NCBI GenBank assembly: GCA_963924555.1
Contig: OZ004593.1
Coordinates: 6,444,480-6,508,479 of the forward strand
Direction of reading: 5' to 3'
Source of the DNA: Crambe crambe
Lineage: Eukaryota > Porifera > Demospongiae > Poecilosclerida > Crambeidae
Length of the DNA: 64,000 bases
In this document: piece by piece, positions 1-9,537 of the stretch
How positions within the stretch are numbered: position 1 is the first letter of the stretch
Layout of the letters: the number at the start of each line of letters is the position of its first letter
Position numbers and translations under genes: made by a program
Notes under the pieces: generated by a model
Database searches by the model: none
Told to the model about the DNA's origin: nothing
The model's input: only the letters and a program-made list of their open reading frames with translations

Positions 1-225
1 GCAATTAGGATTTTTATTTAATAATAATATTAACTGGTTCAGCAAGTGTGTGACTGTAGCTAGCTACGTAGGCTAAGTGTTACGGAAGCATCTTTATTAG
101 TGGTCCATGGTCTGTGATTTTATCAGCCACACCTGGCCTGTGGCAATTCCAAACAGTTCCAAGTTTGAATAAGCCACAGGGGCACAAACAGGTAGGAGTG
201 AAATAAAATGAGAAAACTGCCCCCG

Positions 226-483
226 TCAGGTGGGTGTGGTGGAAAACAGTGTAATGATAGGTGCAAGGTCCAGGAAGGGTCTTTTATCTTCCTTGGTCAT
301 CTCTTGTCCTTGGATGTGTTCATTCACATAGTGATCTACCCTAGACTCTAGAATTGACTGATCGCATAGCTGCATGGGATGCTGCCAAAACACAGGTATG
401 GTTATTTCTTTGAATAGTGACTGTATTGCCTTGGTACCTCTTTGGCCAAAGTCCAGGGCTGTGTCCCAGATCTTTGCAATCAA
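226..483 (-). CDS. Weak candidate ORF, unidentified 85-codon open frame
   Basis: I do not recognise this protein. The open frame contains IWDTALDFGQRGTK and PVFWQHPMQLC and ends in LFSTTPT. It has no signal peptide, membrane segment or repeat that I can see. The frame has no ATG at its head: the codon at 481-483 is TTG, and the frame stays open only a little further upstream before a stop. It is therefore either a downstream exon, a gene starting at an internal ATG (near the HPM motif), or a fossil. In favour of a real gene, a TTTATT on the plus strand near position 12 would be an AATAAA polyadenylation signal for a minus-strand transcript, and a CpG-rich NRF1-like element lies just upstream. 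It sits at the left edge of the segmental duplication and is absent from the second copy. Confidence 0.25.
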   Translation of the reverse strand: MIAKIWDTALDFGQRGTKAIQSLFKEITIPVFWQHPMQLCDQSILESRVDHYVNEHIQGQEMTKEDKRPFLDLAPIITLFSTTPT

Positions 484-484
484 G

Positions 485-496
485 CGCGCATGCGCA
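485..496. promoter_or_regulatory. NRF1-like palindrome in a CpG-rich promoter
   Basis: The 12-mer CGCGCATGCGCA matches the NRF1 consensus YGCGCATGCGCR in full. It lies in the CpG-rich 484-604 stretch between the minus-strand open frame and the propeller gene, so it may drive either or both. A related but different CpG-rich string with TGCATGCGCGCGCA lies upstream of the second propeller copy near 12200. Confidence 0.4.
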
Positions 497-604
497 TTTT
501 TGACTTCGTGCGCAAAAGTTTATCGTAGTCCGGTGGTCCGGTCCGGTCCGTGTTTTAGTCAGACCCCCTAGCGTATACCGTGCCGGTACCTATACCGCAC
601 ATCA

Positions 605-1660
605 ATGGCTGGGAATTTACTGCTAACGGGTAGCATCGTGTTTGCTTCGGGCAACCGTCCATCTCTCTGCGTCCATGGTGAGAGAGACATAGCTGTAGTG
701 ATCTACGAGAAAGCGGGCAAGCTATATTTCAGAGTTGGACGAGTAGACAAAGATAACTTCAGAATTCGCTGGGGAGAACGTAATTGCTATGGGTCGGGGA
801 CTGAACCCAGTGTAGCCTTAGTGTGCATCAACAATGAGGTATTCGCTATTATTGCTTACCGTTTGAAATATACTCGTACTGTCAACAGATGTTGTTACAG
901 CATTGGGACAATTGTCCCAGATCAACTGACGATCCGATGGGGTAACGAAGCCTTCCTCTGTAAAGGAAAAAAGCCTCAAGTGGGTGCCAGTGACAATGGA
1001 ACCGTGATCGTAATTAGAGAAGGATCGTACTCAATTAATGCAATCTGTTATCATCAAGGAGCAATAGATATAAATGGCAGGGTTATAGATTGGCAGCGGA
1101 ATCACGAAGGTCACCCACGAAAGAGGGCAATTGAGAACGTTTCTGGAGTCCAACCAACTGTTGCTGTGAATCGAGATTCTGTAGTGGTGGTGTATCGATC
1201 GTGCCTGACATCACATGGCAGTCGGACTGAACTCTGGGATGTCGTGGGAACATTCAATCCCGAAAATGACATTATTTGGGGACAGACAACTCCGACTCCG
1301 ATGATACGTCGAGGGGAAACTCCTAGTGTGAGCCTTAACAATGATGGAAATTTGGTGGAAATTTATCGGAATCCATGGAACAAACTATTGTATCACATTC
1401 ACGGCAGACTAGGAGAGAATAGACAGATTCACTGGAACCGCTCTCATATGCACTTCATAGGGAAGTTCCCCTCAGTATCACTCTGTGATGATGGTTACAT
1501 CTGTGAAATGCACAGAGGATTCAGATCAAAACTCTGTTATTCCAACGGTGAGCTGAGGTATCGTCAACGTGTCCCAGTCCGCGAACCAGAGCCAGGTGGA
1601 GATCACGAGAACGAGGACAGTGATGTTGAAGAGGATGAACAACCACAGGGCGAACACTGA
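605..1660 (+). CDS. Beta-propeller-like repeat protein, copy 1
   Basis: This is a single-exon gene of 351 residues. It contains about six degenerate 50-residue repeats with the pattern G..PSV.L..DG..VE.YR....LLY..G......I.W, seen for example as TPSVSLNNDGNLVEIYR and FPSVSLCDDGYICEMHR. Repeats of this type form beta-propellers and, from my knowledge of the family, also occur next to PI-PLC-X domains and in bacterial lectin-like proteins; none of those partner domains is present. There is no signal peptide, and the C-terminus is acidic (EDSDVEEDEQ). The start lies in the block shared with copy 2 at 12308, giving the same N-terminus. It is convergent with the CFAP44 fragment 180 bp downstream. 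Relative to copy 2 it has two extra residues (TPTPM instead of TPM) and about eight substitutions. Function and ligand are unknown. Confidence 0.85.
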   Translation: MAGNLLLTGSIVFASGNRPSLCVHGERDIAVVIYEKAGKLYFRVGRVDKDNFRIRWGERNCYGSGTEPSVALVCINNEVFAIIAYRLKYTRTVNRCCYSIGTIVPDQLTIRWGNEAFLCKGKKPQVGASDNGTVIVIREGSYSINAICYHQGAIDINGRVIDWQRNHEGHPRKRAIENVSGVQPTVAVNRDSVVVVYRSCLTSHGSRTELWDVVGTFNPENDIIWGQTTPTPMIRRGETPSVSLNNDGNLVEIYRNPWNKLLYHIHGRLGENRQIHWNRSHMHFIGKFPSVSLCDDGYICEMHRGFRSKLCYSNGELRYRQRVPVREPEPGGDHENEDSDVEEDEQPQGEH

Positions 1661-1841
1661 AATAATAATTATACTGTACATAACAAACCTCATCATCACA
1701 ATGATCAGCAAGTCTCTTTTTTATATAAAGTCATCTGTTTTTTAATTACATGCTGTATTTTTATATTTAATTATAAATGTTTTTTTTAATTATTGTTCAT
1801 CATCAACTATAGTATGTGTTACAGTACATGTTATTAAGAAG

Positions 1842-4800
1842 TTAGCTTATTTCTGGTGGTGGTAGTTGAGGGGGTTGTGACGGGGGAAGAATGTGCCCTC
1901 CCTTGTGCTGGAGTATTTGTATTTCTCCACGCACGTTTTGTATGTCCAGTGATTGGAGTTGTATGATCTCCAGCAGCTTCTCATGCTCTTCTGGAGTCAA
2001 GTGACAATCATTGCCTGCCACCTCCTTGCTCTGGGGAAATACAACCAAAAATAATGTGTTTGTAGAAATAACCTTGGTGGCTGGTGACACACACCAAGGG
2101 GATTTTTTATTTCTTTATGTGGAGTGTAGTGCAAAGAGCCCTGGATTTCAGCAGGTGTTTAGGATAACAGTTGGATATTACTGGCCAATTGCACTCAAGG
2201 AATGTCATGTGAGCCATTAATTATCATAAGTTAACGATGTTTATCTATAATAATGCATTGACTCACCATAGATTTCTGTCTGATATCGAGTCTTTCTTCT
2301 ATCCCTCTCATAGTGGTGATCAGGCTGTGCTTACGATTCAGCCTGAGCGTGTTCTCTCGAACAACATTAAGCAACTCTTTCTTCTTTTGATTGATCTTGG
2401 CCTGGACTGCAGCCACTTCCTGGTTTCCCTGGTACTCCATCTCTCGTAGCTGATGTCTCTTCTCCTCAATGACTGGGTTGCTCTGAAGAACCTCCAATTT
2501 CTCAAGGTCCACTATTTGACCAAATTTCATCAGCATGGCATCATTCACTCTGTCATTCAATTCATTAAGCTACAAACAATAATAACACATGCACATAAAA
2601 ACAGTGAATGAAGAATAATATTAATGGCTACTTACATCACTAAGCATCTCTTTCTTCTCTCGTCCCATCTTTTTATAAGTGTGTTTCAACTCTCTATGCA
2701 TGTAAATAGCAAAGAGTGAAATCTATCTATCACACTGTCCGCCTTGTTATAATTTTCATAAGATCCCAATAATTGATAAGGTGTACACCCCAATATCTGG
2801 TTATCATAATCCAAATCCACCCATTACCATGACTCACTTGAATTTCTTCTTTTCCTGCTGCTTCTCCAGTGCAAGTGCCCCAATCCTTTCATCAAGCTTC
2901 TCTAATGCAGAGGCTGAAAATACCAAACATGGTGCTATGGACGTTGGAGGCCTCCCTAGTGGTTGGTAATGCATCAGCTGGTGCAGATACAGAACAACCA
3001 CTTGATCCAACTCATTCAACTTCTGCTGCTTCTTGAGCTGGAAAGCCTGGAGGTCAGCACGAGCATTCTTCACTTGGCTGTCAACAGACTTGGCTTTCTT
3101 TTTCTGGCTGTCTAATTCCTTGCGCTGGGCTTCCAACAGCCTCTTTTCTTCAGCCACCATCTCCTCTAGATCTAGTCTCTGTTCACGCAGCTCACATGCT
3201 TTGCTGAATAGGGCTGGGTCGCAGCCAGCAGGACATACAGAATCATCCAATTCACCTTCATCTTCACTATCTTCATCACTAGAACTGCACATACAGATTC
3301 AATAATCCAACAGAGTAACTGATCTTGACTGGATACTTAAACTCTCTATTTCTTGACAGCTAGCTAGCTCTCTCTACCTGAAGTCACTCTCTGATTCTTC
3401 TTCACTCTCTTCTTCTTCACCATCTTCCACACCATCCTTCTTCCCTTCACCCCTCTCTGGCTTACGCTTAGCACGTTTTACTTTTTTACGAAAGACCTGC
3501 ATGAATGACATTAATACCAATGGTACTTTTAGCTATATTTAGACTAATTTACTTTCATAAGAAAATCTTTGAATTTGTTGTCACCTACAGACTCAATAAA
3601 GGATTGAGTCAAGGCCTTTTCTTGTTCTATAAGTTTTGCCAGCTTTTTCTCCTTCACAGATAATTCTCGTTGGCTCTCCTGAATCTGGATAAAACATACA
3701 ATCAGAAATTACTACCATCTTGACCTTGCATGGTTCAAAATTCATTTACTTTCATGGTAATGGCCATTTTCTCATGTTTCTTTGTCTTGTAACGAGTAGT
3801 AAAAGTTGTGCCCCTTTTCTCAAAATCCTTGAGTAAAGTCATCTCTTCAAATTGAGTGATATGCTTGAGGTTTGCTGCTATGATGGTGATGTCCAGGTAA
3901 GCTTTATCATGGCAGAGACGCGTCAGCACACTGTCAAAATCCTCTTGAAGTCTTTGGATCTCTTTGAGCAGTTTATCCTGTTCATAGATGCAACGAATCT
4001 GTGATTGGGTAATAGAAAATCATCACTGGTTTGCATTATGACCATGAAAAAAATTTCCATTCCTTCTGACTCTGCTCATACCCCTGGGGCAAAAAATTAG
4101 CCTCAAGCTCACTTGGTGTTCTTGATGCCTGATTCTCTGGATGGGATTCATAGCTTTCATCTCTTGGTCATATGAGGAGACTGAATCACTGTCTTCTTGC
4201 CCCTCCACTTTCTCACCATCACCATCAGTACCCTACATCCAGTAAGCATCTCTATGGAACTCATATCAACATATACAGAGGATACATTTCCTCTTTTATA
4301 TTAATCAACTTCTACCCATACTTCTTGCTTGATTTGAGTAGAATCTCCAGCAATTGCCTCCTCTCCTTCCATTTCTTTCTTTCCCTCCTCCTCCCCTCCC
4401 CCCCCTTCTCCTCCTCCTCCCCCAAAGCCACCAAAGAAGCCCCCTTCTCCCCCTCCAGCTGCTTCCAGCTTCTCTGCCCTGTCCCTCTCGGCCTTCTCCT
4501 CCTTGAACTTCAGAAGACTCTCCTTGGTGTACTCCAGCTCTCGTTCAGGAACCTCTTCCGGTCGTATCACAGGGATAGGTGGGAGGGGCTTCCAATACCT
4601 CTGCTCCATGGTGGACTGCAGGCTCTTCATTTTTTCAATTAATTCGATAATCTATTACAAACATTTAGGCCTATAATATAAACTCTTTTAGCATAAAATA
4701 TAATATCATACCTTGTCTACAATAAGGAGTTTTTTATCTCTCAAAGCAATCAGCTTTTCATTGTAGCTCTTCTTTGTATCTAGGATCTAATCATTATGAT

Positions 4801-5347
4801 ATAAACAATGTTGGAGGTTATAGTGTATAATTAATTACCTGCTGCCTGTGCCGTATAAGTTGCTCTCTCTTCTTGATAGTGGTGACTCGTTTATCTTCAG
4901 GGACTACATAATTCTCTGCTGTTTTGAGCTTATAGTCGCCCAAGTTGTCTCGTGCCTGCTGCAGAATAGCCGCATCTTCAGAACCATCAGATTTTGCACT
5001 CGGCTTCTTATTCTCTAATTCCTGGCGCTACAAAAAAGATCAATAATGAGGATGTTCCTTTAATTGAGTAACATGATTGATTACTACCTCCTTTGCTCGC
5101 TGTTGTTTCCTATATTTCCTCAAGGCTTCCTTACTCATTTCTTGCTCAATATTTTCTCCTTCCTTCATCTCTCCTCCTTCTTCAGCACTTTGATGGCCTT
5201 CATTTTTCTTCAGACCTACACTGGAGCTATCCATCATTTTCTTCCCTTCTTCACTGGCTGGGACGGCTGATCTCATCGTACGGGAGGACGTAGCATCCCT
5301 GACTAGTTCCTCCATGATCTCCATAAACCTCTGGGATGGTAAAGGAG
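1842..5347 (-). pseudogene. CFAP44: 5'-truncated duplicate of the CFAP44 C-terminal half
   Basis: Twelve minus-strand exons match the last twelve exons of the complete CFAP44 gene (13487-27961). They cover the coiled-coil half, from the [12 protein letters not shown] exon to the terminal exon ending PPPEIS. All frames and splice sites I checked are intact, and protein identity is about 98 percent, so the copy is young. It lacks the promoter, all WD40 exons and the 5' part of its first exon, which is fused to kinase sequence at about 5347. An ATG at 5366 in the antisense kinase sequence would give a chance start (MQRRWHSPLPSQR). One donor here is the consensus GTAAGT (2630-2635) where the full gene has GTTAAG. 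It is most likely a gene fragment; a transcribed coiled-coil-only protein cannot be excluded. Confidence 0.85.
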
Positions 5348-8300
5348 AGTGCCATCTCCTTTGCAACCTACGCCACCCTTACATCGTTCAGTTTCTTGGT
5401 GTTTACATCGAGAAAACATCCAGTATGCCCGTTATCATCATGGAGTACCTTCCAAATAGTCTCACAAATCTTGTCAAGGGGAAACCAAACATCCCTCGAT
5501 ACCTACAGATCTCAATCCTGAGCAACGTGGCTCTGGGACTCGCCTATCTCCATGGTCACACCCCACCTATCATCCATCGTGATCTCACGGCAAATAACAT
5601 ACTCCTCACTTCCAACATGGTTGCAAAGATCGCTGACTTGGGCGTGGCTCGGATCCTTGATCTCACTCCCAAGCGTAGCATGCAGTTGACTCAGGCACCT
5701 GGAACAGCTGCTTACATGCCTCCCGAATCGTTGGCACATAATCCAAGTTACAACACAAAAATGGATGTTTTCTCGTTTGGCGTTCTTTCACTTCACTTAG
5801 TATCACAGGTATGGCCAATTCCAACTGAGCCAGTCCGCTGTGGTACTGGGAATGGGAAGCTGATACCCGTGTCGGAGATCGAGAGGAGAAAAGTTCCATT
5901 TGACCTTATGGGGACCGACCACTGTCTCTATCAACTCACCACTCAGTGTCTTCAGAACGACCCCACGCGGAGACCGGCAATCTCAAAGGTGGTTTTCACC
6001 CTTGAGACCTTGCAGACGAAATTTCCTCTTCCCTCCACGTCGTACCTTGACCTCCTGCAGGTGAGTGGTCTAATAATTATTCTAAAATTACTTTTGGTTT
6101 CAAATTAGCTAGTTACTAGAGGCTATTAAGTTTTTTCACCTAATTATTCATTGGAAATTAGCACCAAGTAGCAATAAGGCTGCACCCTGAAGATGAGACT
6201 CCCACACACTTATGGCTATCAAAACCTGTGACCTCAGCAGAATTCGGAAATCTTGTGTGCAACATTTGTTATTATGATCACTCTGTTAATTTAAGACGGT
6301 AACGGCATTTTAAGAAAACCAATAACGTTCTCGAATGCACTAAATGTGACCAACTAAAAATTTGTGGCTTTCTTTCGCTGCCAGCAGTTTTGATAGTGCA
6401 CGTTGCATGCTAATGTAACCACTTACATAAGCTTCTTGTGGCTACGTAAACAGACCATTGGCCCTGAGTTGTCCGTGAAAGAAATTGTGAGCCAATCCTT
6501 TTTCACTTTAAAGCTTCCTTTCAGCCTCCTTCTCCCTCCATCCAACCTTCTCCTTGCAAAATCAGTGATTTTTGGCTGTTGAAAGACTTAAATCTTGAGA
6601 TTATACACCTGATCTCAATACATCTCCCCTTTTATGATACCTGGTCCCCCCTCCACTTGCCGATGCACTCGCTGTGGTGTAATTTGCCTACTTCAAGGGA
6701 TCAGTTAAAACGGACTACAAAGATGTGAAGTTGCACTTTTGCTTCTTTGCTGTACAATAGGAGATCAAATTGTGTAAATTCTTTCTTTCCAGATGTTCCA
6801 GGATTGCCTGCCAAACAGCTAATTCCAATTAATCATTTTTGTGTGTGCATATGAGCTATGAGCACCTACGTGTGGTGTGTGAAATCATAACACTAACTTT
6901 TGAGTACTTAATTATGTGTGTATGGAATGATTACACTCCAACACTCTGTAGTTTAATCCCCAGACCCATCCCCACCCATCCCCAGACCCCCTTAACCCCT
7001 CTCCAGATTCCCTAACCCCCTCGATCCATAGACCCTCCCTCCAAGATCTCACTTCTTTCCATCGTCCTCTCCAACACCTGACCTTTCACCTTTCCACCAA
7101 ATTGAAATGACCACACGACTTACTCTTCCTCCAAAATTCTCACAAATTATAAACATGTTGTCATGGTGTGACCTGTAGAAAAACAATTCGATGGAAGCCA
7201 TTATAAAGGGTAGAAAGTTCACACACTCTTAAGATCCCCCTCGCCTGGTTAAATGTGTTGTTCAAGAATGGAGAGGCACTTTATTAGCCACGTAACTAGC
7301 TAGCTTGCTCATTGGTTGCACCTCATCGGTTGATCCTGATGTAGTTGTGAGTGGACAAGATGCTTAAAGGTACTAATAGCTACTAATTGCCACCTCTAAA
7401 TATGGACACTTTCGGGACCAGTAATAAGTGTCCTGATTAAGGAGGTGTCCTGATTAAGAAGTGTCCTGATTAAGGAGTGTCCTGATTAAGGAGTGTCCTG
7501 ATTAAGGAGTGTCCTGATTAAGGAAGTGTCCTGATTAAGGAGTGTCCTGATCAAGAAGGTGCCCTTAATTTCAGAGGTAATATTGCAGAGGGATCCAGTG
7601 TATAGAAGCTTTTGAATTTTATGGAGTGGGTGGATACCACTGTAGTCTGTGTATATCGACCCTTTTTTTCCCTATTGATGGCAACGAGGTTCGGGGGGAG
7701 TAAAAAGTTACTAAGTTCTATCAGTTCTTGGTGCTTATTTGATACTCTAATGAGCAGCCAGAATGGATGATTAAGTTTCCCTCTTATCTTTGATGTGGGC
7801 CCAACTCTTGTAATTAATATCAGCTGTTGGCCAGTCGTGGACAAAAGCAGTTTCATTCGAGACTGGACAATCATCCTCAATGAACCTTAACATAATTCAT
7901 GTTCTAAAAAACCATTGAAAAAGAAGTCTTGTGAGATGTTTTGATGTTTTGATTGCTATCCTAACACTTCCATAATTACAATCGTACCTCCTCCAGAACA
8001 GGTGTCCCAACTTCCCCCATCACTGATTTTGTATAAATTATGCCATGTTTACTAACATGCAACTTGATCTTGTACATGTCAAGTTTACTAACATATCTTG
8101 GTTAGTATGCTAACATGTGTCTTGGCTACTTTCTTTGTGCATGCCAAGTTTACTAACGTGCAACTTCATTTTGTACATGATGTATCTTATGTCATGATGT
8201 ATCTTTGTGCAATGCCAAGTTTACTAACATATCTTAGCAACCATTTCGTGCTTGCCATGTGACTGGCGGTTATATAATTAATTTTTGTACATGTTAAGTT

Positions 8301-9460
8301 GTGACTAAACCAGTCTATCCTGCCAGTGAATGAATGTTTCTATTTCAGACTTGAAGTTTGTGACAACAATTATTGATGCGTCCATGTCTCTGTTGAGAGT
8401 ACAGTCATGTGATCATATGATTAGAAAGTGAAAGAGTCAGTTATCAAAATTTCCTGCTTGCAGCTCAAGTCCCAAAACAAATTGGTTTTTTTTTTTTGGT
8501 TTTTTTCTTGTGTGTGTGCACATCTTATCGACTAGTAACATCGTAGAGAAAAATAATATACACTATAAGATTGTTAAGACACGCTTGCTTCCTTTCTCTC
8601 TGTATAGAGACAAATCTTAAATCTTCCTCCCCTAGTATGCTGCACTGAAGGTACCTTTACACATTTTCATAGTGAACAAAAAACAACAAAAAACAAACTT
8701 GGCTATGCAGTACTTCTAATCATAATGATTGTATACTTCAGGTTCTCCCCAGTGAAACTGATCTGACCGGTGCTTGAATACCACATTAAAAAGGATTTTG
8801 ATATTCTTGTGGCCATTAAAATACACAAAAAGTGGGCCCCATCAGAGTGGTGTTGCGCGTCTGTTTGCGGAGAACCTTGTATTTTAAATTCATATTCATG
8901 CCTTGCAGGTTCTGGAAAACAATCGGAACCAGCTAGAGACGAAGGGGGTGCAGCTTGCCAGTAGCAAAGAGCAGCTCTACAAGTACAGTCTTCAGATGGA
9001 GAACCGGGACCAGGAAATCTCTTCACTCAAGGACAGAATCAAAACTCTAGAGAAGCAGTTGATGAGCAATGTCAAGACACAGCTGTTGGAAGCAGAAGAG
9101 ACATTCAAGGAGAAGCCAAAGGTGAATGGAGTGTCTTCCAAGGTGAGTATGCAGTTAATAATTAGTGTAGGTGTGGCCACATCACCATAGAGAGTTGGAA
9201 ATAAGATATTATCCGATTCATAATTACTTGTCTCGTGGTTATTGATAAGAATTTGACCAGATAAAAAGAAACTGACCGGAGAGATCCATGAAATGTGGCT
9301 AGTTGTATCACACACACTTAGCAAAAGCAAAATGACGGTTACCCAACACTCAACAGTACTTAATTGAAACACTGAAAGTTGATTGATCATCAGAAAATGA
9401 CCCCAATGATAATATACAGAAACAAGACTAAATAGAAACTCCCTGCTTTAATCCATTGTA

Positions 9461-9537
<77 letters not shown>

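Larger units (their letters stand above)
567..5347. repeat. Segmental duplication, copy 1 (left)
   Basis: This stretch is a near-identical direct copy of about 12270-17055. Homology starts at the shared CCTAGC/TATACCGTGCC string about 35 bp before the propeller ATG and ends inside a CFAP44 coding exon at the shared string GGTAAAGGAG. It carries the whole propeller gene and the last 12 exons of CFAP44. The proteins differ at only about 2-3 percent of residues, while introns carry several indels of tens of bases. Both copies are in direct orientation and about 4.78 kb long. Confidence 0.95.
6061..8908 (+). other. Long intron of the kinase-Kelch gene
   Basis: This 2.85-kb intron has a GT donor after CTGCAG at 6060 and an acceptor TTGCAG at 8908. 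It holds a 16-17 bp minisatellite near 7430, a diverged TTTACTAACAT repeat block near 8040, and C/T-rich stretches at 6950-7090. I see no gene in it. Confidence 0.7.

Noticed and set aside
374-571. Plus-strand ORF of 65 codons at the left end
   Set aside because: It overlaps the CpG promoter, shows no recognisable feature and is likely chance.
2011-5293. Plus-strand ORFs opposite the CFAP44 fragment
   Set aside because: All are antisense to exons with conserved CFAP44 protein sequence.
567-5347. Assembly artefact explaining the duplicated block
   Set aside because: Intron indels, coding differences and distinct unique flanks at both ends argue for a real second locus, although only read data can settle it.
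7430-7560. CRISPR-like repeat array
   Set aside because: Units are directly adjacent without unique spacers; it is a minisatellite in a eukaryotic intron.
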